Shown here piece by piece: positions 14,885 to 24,841 of a DNA stretch of 28,806 nucleotides. The stretch is from CAWEFA01 sp963808135. Its GTDB lineage: Bacteria; Bacteroidota; Bacteroidia; Bacteroidales; DTGW01. Position numbers and translations under genes: made by a program. Numbering within the stretch: the first letter of the stretch is position 1; each line of letters opens with the position of its first letter. The stretch spans positions 1-28,806 of the forward strand of contig CAWEFA010000123.1 in assembly GCA_963808135.1 (NCBI GenBank), read 5' to 3'. Under the pieces are notes generated by a model. It was not told the DNA's origin, did not search any database, and saw only the letters and a list, made by a program, of their open reading frames with translations.

Positions 14885-17800
14885 ATGAAAAGCCTATTCT
14901 CCTTAATTGCTGTTGTCATTATATTTGGCATGCAACCGGTTTTTGCGACTAACGTTTCGGGAACCATTTCAACCGACTCAACATGGAATATTGCCGGCAG
15001 CCCATATATCATAACTAATAACCTCACGATTAATCATGGTGTTACCCTTACTATTGATTCGGGAGTAGTGGTAAAGTTTGATGATTATCAGAACTTGTAT
15101 GTGAATGGTAAGCTGAAAGCTGACACTGTAGTTTTCACTTCAAACAATGCAAGTCCTACTCCGGGAATTTGGAATGCTATCCAGGTTGGAGATGGAACTA
15201 TTTCAGATTCAGGAAATGTAATCTTAAACTCGTGTCAGATTCAATATGCAAACCAACTATACATATATAATGGTAAAGCAACTTTAACAAATACTGACCT
15301 GACCAATATTAGCAATTATGGCGTTCATCTTGAGGCAATGGGAACTCTTATTATGACAGGAGGCAATATAAATGGTAATGGTTCGTGGGCTACTTCATAT
15401 GGCAGTGGTATCTATGCCAGTCAAAATTCTCATTCAACTTTATCCGGGGTGAATATCCAGCATTTTCAAAATGGGGTTTCATTATTTAATAAATCATCTG
15501 TAAATATTTCAAATATAAATATTACCAGTTGCAATTGGCCAATTATATATAATGCATCTGCAAATTTAATGGTTAGCGGCACCAATTCTTTTCTGGGAAA
15601 TACGAATAGTGTAGTCTATATGTATTTTAGCAGTTTTTCAGACACTCTGACTCTTCCCGTTATCAATATTCCATATTATTTCCCTTATGGAATGACGATT
15701 AATAATGGAGCTCTTATGGTGATTGGTTCAAATAATATTTTGAAATTCAATTACTACTCTCTTGATGTGCAAGGTAGCCTGAAAGCTATAGCCAAACCGG
15801 GAGAGAATATTTATTTTACTTCGTATTTGGATGATAACTGGGGAGGCGATTCAAATAATGATGGGACAACCACCGCACCTTCATCAGGAAACTGGTACGG
15901 AATACAATTTGAAGATCAAAGCAATGATGCGAATTGTGTGATGCGCCGTTGCCAGGTACGATATGCCGGATATGGTAATACCGGTGGAATAAACATGACT
16001 AACGCGAGCCCTACTATTGATTCATGTAATCTTTCAAATAATTATTTTGGGGTTTATATGTTGTATGCATCAAATCCTGTATTAACTAACAATACCATCG
16101 GTTCAAGCCAGATGACCCCGATTGCCATGTCGTTTGAGGCAAATCCAACCATGTCAAACAATGTTTTATCTTTTTCCGATAATACTTATGACGCCATTGG
16201 TTTAATAGGGAATACCCTTACAGCAAATGCAACCATAACAACCCGTTCTTTTACAAACGTTCAGAATATTACTTACCTGTTGTTAAATCAGGTTACTATT
16301 CCCAGTAGTATCAAATTAACCATTAATAAAGGAGTAGTAATTAAATCATATTCCTATTACCAGCAGATAATTGTCAACGGGACACTAATAGCCAATGCAA
16401 GCGCTGACAGTATGATTACGTTTACTTCGGCAAAAGATGATAATTTTGGAAAGCCTGGCGATACAAACAAAGATGGCACTTTAACTTCTCCGGCAATTGG
16501 CGATTGGGGCGGTATTTTATTTAACCCTGGAAGCGCCGGCACTTTGAACTATTGCCGGATAAAATATGGAGCAATTCAGTATTATAATAATTTTACTAAC
16601 TGTAGTACAACTGAATATTTAAACGATGCAGGAGTTGCCATGATTGATGCCAGCCCTACAATTTCAAACTGCGATTTTGAAAATCTTGATTATGGTATTT
16701 CATGTTACAGGGCATCAAATCCCACCATATCAAACGATAGCATGATTAATATTAAATATACGCCTATTTGTATTTCCGGCTCATCCAATCCTACATTTTC
16801 GGGGATAACGTTTACCAATGTTGGCTGGCGTGCAATTGGATTATTAGGAGGAAATGTTTGCGAGAACGGTACGATAAAAAAACGCGATATGGCAGGTTAT
16901 TCTAATATTTCCTATGTGTTGCTATCTGATATGACTATAAACTCCGGAACCAATGTAAATGTAGAACCCGGTGTTGTTATTAAAATGAATAATACCTATA
17001 ATGGAACCAACATATTTGTGGACGGTGGGTTTAAGACCGATGGAACCTCAAGCCAGCATGTTGTGTTTACTTCAATTAAAGACGACAACCAAGGCAACCC
17101 GGGCGATTCAAATGGAGATGGAAATGGTTCAACGCCGGCTGCCGGCGACTGGGGTTCAATAAAATTTCGGTCTACCAGCGATGATGCTTATTGTTTATTA
17201 AATTATACCATTATTAATTATGCCGGTAACACAAGCGAAGGGGGAGTTACTTTTGAAAATGCTGGCGGCCAATTAAAAAATTCTAACATAACAAATAGTT
17301 TGAACTATGGTGTTTATTCAAATGGAAATTCAACCCCGAATATTGATTCTGTTACCATTCAAAATTGCAACCTCGACCCGATTGCAATTTCTCTTACATC
17401 GAATCCAACTTTAAACAATATTACCTTTGTTTCAAATAAAAGCCAGGCAATTAAAATAATTGAGGGAACGCTTTCATCCGATGCTAATCTTATTTCCCGC
17501 GATGTGGCAGGTATAACAAACATTGCATATATTATCAGCAACCTTACTATTTCAAGTAATGCCAAGTTAACCATACAACCGGGTGTAGTAATTAAATTCA
17601 GGGGAGATAATTATTGTCAAAGCCCTCGTATTGATGTTAATGGTAATTTAATTGCTAATGGCACTGCTTCCAATAAAATATATTTTACTTCCTATGCAGA
17701 TGATTCTAAGGGAGGTGATTCCAACAATAACGGCAATACAACATTCCCGGCAAAAGGTGATTGGGGTGCGTGGGATTGTTATAATAATTATGGCGGTATA

Positions 17801-20371
17801 AGGTTTTTAAATAACAGTTACGATGCTGACACGGTGAATTCATTGAGAAATTGTGAGATATCCTATGCAGGATCGGGTTTGTATATTGCCAATTCTCATG
17901 TAACTATTGACAGTTGTCTTATACAATTGTCTTCCTTTTTTGGAGCTTCAGTTATAGGTTCTGCCAATCCTGATTTCAAAAATTGCCAGTTTTATAATAT
18001 TACTTATTCTCCTATAGAATTGAGCATGTTTTCAAAACCTACATTTTCAAACTGTACAGCTCTTAATGTCGGTATCATGGCTTTGTCAGTTTATCCTGAA
18101 ACTTATTCACAAACAGATACGGTTCCTGTAAGAAATTTTGCCGGATACAACAATATTTCTTATTTTATGGAAGGAAATTGTACAATTAATTCAGGAACTA
18201 CAATTACCATTCCGGCGGGAATAGTGTTTAAATCAACAACTGGCTCTTATTTTTATTATAATTACACTAACAATATTGCAAATGGGTTCATTGTAAATGG
18301 CCGTTTGAATATTATGGGAACTTCGATTAATCCTGTAGTATTTACAAACGTTGCAGATGACAATTATGGAAATCCCAAAGACATGAACCAGGATGGTTCA
18401 GCAACACATCCGCCCGATGGAATTAATCAGTTATGGTCTGGCAATTGGATTGCTTTTAACGATGTGAGCGACGATTCAAGTACCATCAACAATGCTATTT
18501 TCAAATATGGTTCAATAGGGATTACTACATTAAGCGCTTCACCAACAATCAGGCATACACGTTTTGAAAACTTAAATTACGGTGTTGATATGAATGGTGT
18601 TTCCTCGCCTAAAATTGACACCTGTATTTTCAATAACCTGCAATATTATCCCATACAAATATCCTTGGTGTCATACCCGGCATCTTCTTCTAACAATATT
18701 ATATCCGGAACAACCTATAAAATAATCAAAGTAAGGGATGAAACCTTAACTCAGGATGAGACTCTTCCGAAACGTTCGTTTGGCGGAGTTAACAATATAG
18801 CTTATTTATTTGGAAATTATACCGTAGGCACAGGGGCAACATTAACCATTAAACCGGGAGTTGTTTGTAAATTTATTCCTAATTATTATAATTGTTATTA
18901 TGGTTATAATTATAGTTATTTAGACGTTTTTAAAGGGCTTAATGCCCAGGGAGGCTCAACCCCAGATAGTCTAATAGTTTTTACAAGTCTTATAGACGAC
19001 TTTTATGGAGGTGATTCAAATTCGGATAGTACAGCTACAATTGCAACTATCGGGGATTGTAATAGCATCTGGGCGGGCTTGATTTTCGAAGATGAGTTAC
19101 TCGACCCTTTATGCAAATTAAAAAACTGTATAATCCGTTTTGCCAATAAAGGAATACAAACAATTAGTGCAAGTCCTACAGTTAGTAATTGCAATATCAA
19201 CAACAATAATTATGGCGTTTATGCCACAGCAGCATCAAACCCTTCATTCAGTAATTGTGATTTTAAAAATAATTATTATTTTTCTATTGATAATGTTGAT
19301 AAATCATTTACAATAAATGCAAAGAATTGCTGGTGGGGAAGTAACCTGGGGCCTCTCCATTCTAACACGCAGGGCAACGGAACCAGTGAACAGGAAATAG
19401 TTACCGATAGCGTTGATTATACGCCCTGGATAACAATTGCAGGAAACCCATTAATGGGAGATGTCAGCTTGAACGGCGTGGTTACGGCTTACGATGCTTC
19501 CCTGGTGCTGCAATATTCAGTTTCTAACATTACATTAACTCCTGAACAGCAACAAGTAGCCGATGTTAGTGCCACTGGTGGAATTACAGCCTATGATGCT
19601 TCTCTAATTTTACAATATACTGTTGGGCTTATCCAATCATTTCCTGCAGAAATGCTAAAAGCAGCTTATTCCGTACCTCTTATTTCCAATGCAACTTTAA
19701 CGATTGGAAGTGCGAATGCTATAGCCGGACAAGAGGTTACCATCCCAATCAGCGCTGCCAATATATCTGGAATGACTGCAACCAATATACAACTGCATTT
19801 TGATCCTGTTTACATACAGGCTGCCGGGGTTGAAAATTTGGTTTCTGATATGAATATGGCTTACAGTCTGGATAATCAGAATGGGATAATATCCATTGCC
19901 ATGGCCGGGGTAAATCCTTTAAGCAATAATAAAACTTTAGTTAATGTAAAATTTATTGCTCAAGCATCTGGCAGTGCAACTGTAGCAACCAATGTAACGG
20001 TTAAAAAATTCCTTGCCGATGAAACCGATTTCACAACTTTGGCTATACCTGGAACTATTTTAATCGGCAACAATACAACAGGTATTGCTACCACTGAAAG
20101 CAAACAGCAAGGTATGGATCCGGTTTATCCTAACCCTTCTTCGGGAAATGCAACGCTTGTTTATCACTTAAACGACGATTCCCAATCGATAAACATTGAA
20201 GTTTATGGTCTTTTAGGACAAAAAGTTGCATGTTTATTAAATGCAGTGCAGAACAAAGGCACTTATTCAATACCTGTTACCAATAGCAAACTTTTAGGCA
20301 TTGGCACCTATTTTATAAGGATGACAACGAATAATTTCTCTCAGACACAGATGCTTCAAATCGTGAAATAA
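14885..20371 (+). CDS. Giant T9SS-exported beta-helix protein with dockerin and cohesin domains
   Basis: 1828 residues. A signal peptide (cleavage after 'MQPVFA', about 22) precedes a right-handed parallel beta-helix of about 1500 residues. The helix comprises an opening segment and six super-repeats of about 210 residues. Each super-repeat has a calcium-loop-like motif of the type D-D-N-x-G-G-D-S-N-x-D-G, at about 315, 516, 732, 937, 1156 and 1368. Most also carry a 'RDxAGxxNIxY' boundary. A type I dockerin follows (about 1526-1586) with two loops, 'DVSLNGVVTAYD' (D1526, D1537) and 'DVSATGGITAYD' (D1560, D1571). Then come a cohesin-like domain (about 1598-1735) and a T9SS type A sorting domain ('VYPNPSSGN' to 'MLQIVK'). 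The helix may bind or process a polysaccharide, but no catalytic residues are recognisable. It is co-transcribed with the next gene, 8 bp away. Confidence 0.85.
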   Translation: MKSLFSLIAVVIIFGMQPVFATNVSGTISTDSTWNIAGSPYIITNNLTINHGVTLTIDSGVVVKFDDYQNLYVNGKLKADTVVFTSNNASPTPGIWNAIQVGDGTISDSGNVILNSCQIQYANQLYIYNGKATLTNTDLTNISNYGVHLEAMGTLIMTGGNINGNGSWATSYGSGIYASQNSHSTLSGVNIQHFQNGVSLFNKSSVNISNINITSCNWPIIYNASANLMVSGTNSFLGNTNSVVYMYFSSFSDTLTLPVINIPYYFPYGMTINNGALMVIGSNNILKFNYYSLDVQGSLKAIAKPGENIYFTSYLDDNWGGDSNNDGTTTAPSSGNWYGIQFEDQSNDANCVMRRCQVRYAGYGNTGGINMTNASPTIDSCNLSNNYFGVYMLYASNPVLTNNTIGSSQMTPIAMSFEANPTMSNNVLSFSDNTYDAIGLIGNTLTANATITTRSFTNVQNITYLLLNQVTIPSSIKLTINKGVVIKSYSYYQQIIVNGTLIANASADSMITFTSAKDDNFGKPGDTNKDGTLTSPAIGDWGGILFNPGSAGTLNYCRIKYGAIQYYNNFTNCSTTEYLNDAGVAMIDASPTISNCDFENLDYGISCYRASNPTISNDSMINIKYTPICISGSSNPTFSGITFTNVGWRAIGLLGGNVCENGTIKKRDMAGYSNISYVLLSDMTINSGTNVNVEPGVVIKMNNTYNGTNIFVDGGFKTDGTSSQHVVFTSIKDDNQGNPGDSNGDGNGSTPAAGDWGSIKFRSTSDDAYCLLNYTIINYAGNTSEGGVTFENAGGQLKNSNITNSLNYGVYSNGNSTPNIDSVTIQNCNLDPIAISLTSNPTLNNITFVSNKSQAIKIIEGTLSSDANLISRDVAGITNIAYIISNLTISSNAKLTIQPGVVIKFRGDNYCQSPRIDVNGNLIANGTASNKIYFTSYADDSKGGDSNNNGNTTFPAKGDWGAWDCYNNYGGIRFLNNSYDADTVNSLRNCEISYAGSGLYIANSHVTIDSCLIQLSSFFGASVIGSANPDFKNCQFYNITYSPIELSMFSKPTFSNCTALNVGIMALSVYPETYSQTDTVPVRNFAGYNNISYFMEGNCTINSGTTITIPAGIVFKSTTGSYFYYNYTNNIANGFIVNGRLNIMGTSINPVVFTNVADDNYGNPKDMNQDGSATHPPDGINQLWSGNWIAFNDVSDDSSTINNAIFKYGSIGITTLSASPTIRHTRFENLNYGVDMNGVSSPKIDTCIFNNLQYYPIQISLVSYPASSSNNIISGTTYKIIKVRDETLTQDETLPKRSFGGVNNIAYLFGNYTVGTGATLTIKPGVVCKFIPNYYNCYYGYNYSYLDVFKGLNAQGGSTPDSLIVFTSLIDDFYGGDSNSDSTATIATIGDCNSIWAGLIFEDELLDPLCKLKNCIIRFANKGIQTISASPTVSNCNINNNNYGVYATAASNPSFSNCDFKNNYYFSIDNVDKSFTINAKNCWWGSNLGPLHSNTQGNGTSEQEIVTDSVDYTPWITIAGNPLMGDVSLNGVVTAYDASLVLQYSVSNITLTPEQQQVADVSATGGITAYDASLILQYTVGLIQSFPAEMLKAAYSVPLISNATLTIGSANAIAGQEVTIPISAANISGMTATNIQLHFDPVYIQAAGVENLVSDMNMAYSLDNQNGIISIAMAGVNPLSNNKTLVNVKFIAQASGSATVATNVTVKKFLADETDFTTLAIPGTILIGNNTTGIATTESKQQGMDPVYPNPSSGNATLVYHLNDDSQSINIEVYGLLGQKVACLLNAVQNKGTYSIPVTNSKLLGIGTYFIRMTTNNFSQTQMLQIVK

Positions 20372-20379
20372 ATTTTCAT

Positions 20380-23300
20380 ATGATGAAAAAAAATATCATT
20401 CTATCCGTTTTGCTTTTGCTGACCATACTGCCAACAGGATGGTCGCAAATAGGGCTAAGGATACCGGATACTACCGCGGTTCAGGGTAGCACTATTGATG
20501 TACCCATTTATGCTGATAGCGCTTTGACAGGAGAAAATATTCTTTCATACTTTATACAGGTTAGTTTTAATGAATATTATTTTAAACCTGTTTCAGTTAT
20601 TTCAACAGGGACAATAAGCCAGCAGATGGGCAATATTGCGGTGAATATATCAGCGCCCGGTTTGGTTACTATTGCCGGTGCAGGAACTACTCCGTTTACA
20701 GGTGAAGGAATATTTATATACATTCGTTTTCAGGTGCTTCAAGTTTATGGAGATTGGATAAATTTTACAAATAAAACTTCTTTCAACGAAGGAGTTCCGG
20801 CGATTAATTATACTTCGGGGTATATCAATATTGTTTCTCCGCCTTCGATCACTATATACCCGGATAATGGATCATTAACTGTTGGCGAACAGTTGCAGTT
20901 TAATGTTGGGGGAGGCACTTCACCTTATACCTGGTTTGTAACCAATCCAACAGTTGCCAGCATTGACAATACCGGGTTGCTTTCAGCCCTTCACCCGGGT
21001 TTTACAAAAGTTGTAGTGCAGGATAGCACCGGGATTAAAGATACAACAAGCGCTTATACTGAAATACGGGCATTGAGGCTTACTATTCCCAATGATTTAA
21101 GCCAGTGGCCTGGAAATACTATTGATATTCCTGTTTTTGTTTCAAGCCTTGCGGGTTTAAATGTTGTGTCCGGCAACCTGAAACTGAATTTCGACCCTAA
21201 TATCCTTACTCCGGTTGGAATAGATCAGGATACTACTATTCTGGCATCCTACAGCATGGTAATGGATACAAGTTCGAAGGGAAATATTTCTTTAGCGTTT
21301 GCCGGATCATCGCCTATATCAGGTAGTGGAGTTTTATTGTATATCAGGTTTAAAGTTTCAACAATTAATACATGGAGCACAAACATTAATATTACAGATG
21401 CACTATTTAACGAGGACATCCTGGCGAACTATACTAATGGTTACTTTACTACGAAGTCCTTCCCTTCACTCTCAATTTATCCAAACAATGGTTCTTTGGT
21501 AGCCGGAGATACGCTTCAATTGGCTGTTTACGGTGAAGCGATTTCCCCTCTGACATGGAGTGTCAACGATACTTCAATTGCTTCAATCAGCCAATCTGGA
21601 TTATTAGTTGCTAAAAAAGGTGGATCGGTCATAGTTTCAGTCAGAGATTCTGTTGGGGCTTCTGCTACTTCAGATAATTTCTTAGTTTACGATACCAGGA
21701 TTGTTATGCCGGATACATCTATCTGTTTTTCAACACAAGCACTTGAATATCCTTTATTAATAACTTCTCTTCCTAAAGGAGATTCTATATTCTCAATACA
21801 AGCTGCTATAAATTATGATACAACTTATCTTGAGTTTCTCGATATTGAAACTGCTGGTTCGATAACAGATGGCTGGACATACGCAATAAATACAACAATT
21901 GCCGGCCAGGTTAATTTTGCCTGTTCAAACATTTCTTCTCTAAAATCAACTGGTGTAATATTAAATCTGAAATTTTCTTTAAAACCAAGTATTGTAGGAG
22001 AATTGAGCACTAATATAAACTTAAATAATGTTATGTTGAATGAAGGTAAACCAAACCCACTTGTTGTACCTACTGTCTTAACTGTTAATTCAGTTAAGGC
22101 AAATTTCAACTTTACCATCGACTCAGCAACAATGATTGTAACATTTAACAACACATCTTCTGGATCAATCTCATTATATTCTTGGGATTTTGGTGATGGC
22201 AACGCTTCTTCCGATTATTACACGTCTCATCAATACAATAAAGCCGGTTTATATTCAGTCAGTCTTGCAATCAAAGATAATACTCTTGGTTGTATCGATT
22301 CTTATGCCGAACTTTTGAAGATAGGACAGGTTAACTGTAAGGCCGATTTCGATTATGTTGTATCTGATGATACAGTTACATTCACTAATACTTCAACCGG
22401 AAATTTAACTAATTATTATTGGAGCTTTGACGATGGCGGTTTCACTACTGATCAAAACCCAGTACATACGTTCAGTAGCGAAGGTATACATTCTGTTTCT
22501 CTTACAGTTTCCGACTCAGGAGCTATGTGTATGAATTCTATCAATAAGAAAATCCAGGTGGGCAATGTAAATTGCAGCGCCAAGTTCTCTTATTTTGTAG
22601 ATATCCCCACACTCACTGTGTCGTGTAAAAACGAGGCAATAGGCGCAGCTACTGAATATTACTGGTACTTCGGCGACGGCACTTTAAGCTCCGATGTAAA
22701 CCCGGTTCACACATTTCTATATCCCGGCTTTTACACCATTGGTTTGAATACATTTAACTCTCAAAATTGGTGCATGGATTATTATCAGGCTAATGTTCTA
22801 ATAGGTTCGGAAGGTATCGATTGTCAGGCTGATTTTATCTACCAGATTGATACGTCGTCAGACAATACGGTTAAATTCTTCGACAATTCAATAGGCAATA
22901 TAACCAAGTATCTATGGGACTTTGACGATTGCGATAATCTGAATAATTGCGCTTTCTCTTCAGATACAAATCCTTCTTATGCCTATAAACATGTTGGATA
23001 TTACGATGTCTGTTTATCAGTAACAAATAATTTAGGCGTTTCTAACATTAACTGTAAATGGATTGATGTAAATGCAGATGCTAAGACCAATTGCCTCGCC
23101 AAATTCAGCTATACTGTGGATACTTTAAATAATAATACAGTTTCGTTTGTAAGTCAATCGCTCGGAAAGCCCAACAAATTTAAATGGAACTTTGGCGATA
23201 GCGCAATTTCCTATGCAAATGACAGTGCAGCTCATCATTATAAAGAAGGTGGCTTTTATCTGGTTTCTATGGATATTTCAACCCCTGAAGGTTGCACAAG

Positions 23301-24117
23301 CAATAGCTACCAGGTTGTAAATATTAAACAACCCTTTGGCCTTTATGCAATGTTTGGGTACAATTCCAAGGATTATTCGCAAAAAGCAGGCGGATACCCG
23401 GTTGATTTTGTTGGCGCCGGATTAGGCGACCAGGGAAAATTGAGGTGGAGTTATGGCGATGGCGGCACTGACAGCACAAGCAATACGCCCACACACTATT
23501 ATGATACTGCCGGATTTTACTATGTATGCTTAACATATTCCGATACTGTTACCAAACAGAAATCTACGGCTTGCGATACCATCAGCACTTGTCAGAATGA
23601 CTCGATTCCGCCCGTTGCTGTATGTAAAGATATAATAGTAACACTGAATGGCGGCACAGCAATCATTAAGCCACAGGATATAAATAATGGAAGTTATGAT
23701 AACTGCGCTATCTACGATTATTATATTGACAACAGCGTATTCAATTCAACCGGTTTTAAACTGGTACACCTGATTGTTACCGACTACAGCAATCATAAGG
23801 ACACATGTTCATCAATAGTAACAGTTCAAACGGATATTAAAGAAAAAGATTATTACAGTTCATCACTTATGAAAATCTTCCCCAACCCGTTTGGCGATAG
23901 GTTGTCCATTTTATACCAGTTGCCTGTAACTTGTAATGTTGAAATGACTATTTTCAACCTTGTTGGCGAACCAGTATTTATTGTTAACAAGAATAATCAG
24001 CTGGCTGGCTATTATACCCAGACTTATGATGCGTCGATGCTCGAAAGCGGAAGCTATATTATTCAGTTAAAAACTTCTGCCGGATCATTGGATAGAAAAA
24101 TTATTATAAAGAGATGA
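20380..24117 (+). CDS. Scaffoldin-like T9SS protein: three cohesins, Big2-type and PKD repeats
   Basis: 1245 residues, signal peptide cleaved after 'TGWSQ' (about 23). Modules in order: cohesin-like 1 (about 25-150), Big2-like 1 (157-233, 'ASIDNTGLLSA'), cohesin-like 2 (233-358), Big2-like 2 (364-440, 'ASISQSGLLVA'), cohesin-like 3 (441-567), six PKD-type domains (about 574-1070) marked by 'WDFGDG', 'WSFDDGG', 'WYFGDGT', 'WDFDDCD', 'WNFGDS' and 'WSYGDGG', an HYR-like module (about 1074-1153) and a T9SS type A sorting domain ('KIFPNPFGDRLS' to 'KIIIKR'). Cohesins bind dockerins, so the dockerin of the gene just upstream is the obvious partner. The PKD row would hold the cohesins away from the cell. 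The two-ATG start at 20380/20383 is ambiguous by one codon. Confidence 0.85.
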   Translation: MMKKNIILSVLLLLTILPTGWSQIGLRIPDTTAVQGSTIDVPIYADSALTGENILSYFIQVSFNEYYFKPVSVISTGTISQQMGNIAVNISAPGLVTIAGAGTTPFTGEGIFIYIRFQVLQVYGDWINFTNKTSFNEGVPAINYTSGYINIVSPPSITIYPDNGSLTVGEQLQFNVGGGTSPYTWFVTNPTVASIDNTGLLSALHPGFTKVVVQDSTGIKDTTSAYTEIRALRLTIPNDLSQWPGNTIDIPVFVSSLAGLNVVSGNLKLNFDPNILTPVGIDQDTTILASYSMVMDTSSKGNISLAFAGSSPISGSGVLLYIRFKVSTINTWSTNINITDALFNEDILANYTNGYFTTKSFPSLSIYPNNGSLVAGDTLQLAVYGEAISPLTWSVNDTSIASISQSGLLVAKKGGSVIVSVRDSVGASATSDNFLVYDTRIVMPDTSICFSTQALEYPLLITSLPKGDSIFSIQAAINYDTTYLEFLDIETAGSITDGWTYAINTTIAGQVNFACSNISSLKSTGVILNLKFSLKPSIVGELSTNINLNNVMLNEGKPNPLVVPTVLTVNSVKANFNFTIDSATMIVTFNNTSSGSISLYSWDFGDGNASSDYYTSHQYNKAGLYSVSLAIKDNTLGCIDSYAELLKIGQVNCKADFDYVVSDDTVTFTNTSTGNLTNYYWSFDDGGFTTDQNPVHTFSSEGIHSVSLTVSDSGAMCMNSINKKIQVGNVNCSAKFSYFVDIPTLTVSCKNEAIGAATEYYWYFGDGTLSSDVNPVHTFLYPGFYTIGLNTFNSQNWCMDYYQANVLIGSEGIDCQADFIYQIDTSSDNTVKFFDNSIGNITKYLWDFDDCDNLNNCAFSSDTNPSYAYKHVGYYDVCLSVTNNLGVSNINCKWIDVNADAKTNCLAKFSYTVDTLNNNTVSFVSQSLGKPNKFKWNFGDSAISYANDSAAHHYKEGGFYLVSMDISTPEGCTSNSYQVVNIKQPFGLYAMFGYNSKDYSQKAGGYPVDFVGAGLGDQGKLRWSYGDGGTDSTSNTPTHYYDTAGFYYVCLTYSDTVTKQKSTACDTISTCQNDSIPPVAVCKDIIVTLNGGTAIIKPQDINNGSYDNCAIYDYYIDNSVFNSTGFKLVHLIVTDYSNHKDTCSSIVTVQTDIKEKDYYSSSLMKIFPNPFGDRLSILYQLPVTCNVEMTIFNLVGEPVFIVNKNNQLAGYYTQTYDASMLESGSYIIQLKTSAGSLDRKIIIKR

Positions 24118-24384
24118 ATAATTTCTTGCAAAACACTTTCCAAATCCTCTAAACGGTTAAACTAATAATGTTAACAAACAAGAAGCTTTAGCTGTTTTGG
24201 GGTTTTCAAGTTGCGCTAAAAGCGCAGTCTAAATAATATAATTCAGCATTTAGAATTTTTCTACATCCTTTCTTCTTATAGTATGGCCTTTTAAAAATAT
24301 TTAGATGGGTCAATCAATAAACACAAATTATTTTTTTTTCATTTCAATTGCTTAATTGGGTTTGAGTCTGCAATCTTAAAATTT

Positions 24385-24422
24385 ATAATTCATTATTGTT
24401 CAGACGAATAATAATGAATTAT
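24385..24422. repeat. 13-bp perfect inverted repeat
   Basis: ATAATTCATTATT (24385-24397) / AATAATGAATTAT (24410-24422) with a 12-base spacer. Its right arm overlaps the first operator by three bases. It could act as a bidirectional terminator-like hairpin or an extra protein-binding site. Confidence 0.6.
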
Positions 24423-24437
24423 ACCTTAAAGGGTATA
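24420..24437. promoter_or_regulatory. Operator 1, TATACC-N6-GGTATA
   Basis: A perfect 6-bp-arm palindrome, 18 bp in total, upstream of the HipB-like gene. The spacing and core resemble the E. coli HipB operator (TATCC-N8-GGATA, also 18 bp). Confidence 0.65.
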
Positions 24438-24459
24438 TAATATAAAAAATAATTTTAAA

Positions 24460-24477
24460 TATACCCGAAAAGGTATA
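24460..24477. promoter_or_regulatory. Operator 2, TATACC-N6-GGTATA
   Basis: A second identical-arm palindrome 40 bp from the first, about four helical turns. Its right arm overlaps the -7 box TATATTTG (24476-24483), so a bound repressor would block the promoter directly. Confidence 0.7.
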
Positions 24478-24483
24478 TATTTG
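24476..24483 (+). promoter_or_regulatory. -7 promoter box TATATTTG of the HipB-like gene
   Basis: A perfect TAnnTTTG about 30 bases before the ATG at 24513, embedded in operator 2. The -33 region is A/T-rich without a clear TTTG. Confidence 0.6.
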
Positions 24484-24512
24484 CTATTTATAACAATAAA
24501 AATAATAAAACG

Positions 24513-24761
24513 ATGCAATCCATATTTTCAAAATTTGTCAAAGAACAACGTAAGAAGCTTAAGCTTTCCCAAAAAGAACTTTCTGTAAAAGCTGAAGTAG
24601 GTTTGCGTTTTATCCGCGATTTGGAACAAGGGAAAAAAACACTAAGGCTTGATAAATTGAATAAAGTTTTGGAATTATTCGATCACGAAGCAGGCCCGGT
24701 TCGTTTAATGATACGGGTTTATAGGCCAGCAAAACAAGCTAATGCTGCAACTTCGTCCTGA
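24513..24761 (+). CDS. HipB/Y4mF-like XRE-family transcriptional repressor (orphan antitoxin)
   Basis: 82 residues, nearly all one helix-turn-helix domain of the Cro/C1 type: 'VKEQRKKLKLSQKELSVKAEVGLRFIRDLEQGKKTLRLDKLNKVLELF'. The 'GLRFIRDLEQGKKTLRLDK' stretch is characteristic of HipB/Y4mF-type antitoxins, which repress their own operon and neutralise a HipA-type kinase. Here no hipA follows. The next gene is a transporter with its own promoter, and the last dozen residues (after 'GPVRLMIRVYRP') look unrelated to the family. Two palindromic operators cover the promoter, which fits autorepression. It may be a solitary regulator or a remnant of a lost toxin-antitoxin pair. Confidence 0.8.
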   Translation: MQSIFSKFVKEQRKKLKLSQKELSVKAEVGLRFIRDLEQGKKTLRLDKLNKVLELFDHEAGPVRLMIRVYRPAKQANAATSS

Positions 24762-24841
24762 ATCTCCATTGGTTTCTGAGGTTAGGTGGCTGTTATAAAT
24801 ATTAAAAAAACACAACCCTTTTGTCTCATTTTTCATAAATG

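Larger units (their letters stand above)
24118..24512. other. Intergenic region with hairpins and twin operators
   Basis: A 395-base spacer. It has a small hairpin TGCGCT-AAA-AGCGCA (24212-24226, no T tract), a 13-bp inverted repeat (24385-24422), two operator palindromes (24420-24437, 24460-24477) and a -7 box (24476-24483) for the HipB-like gene. The stretch 24227-24384 shows nothing I can name. Confidence 0.6.

Noticed and set aside
14885..24117. A true cellulosome locus
   Set aside because: No enzyme in the window carries a dockerin; only the beta-helix protein does. I therefore call it a cohesin/dockerin assembly of unknown purpose.
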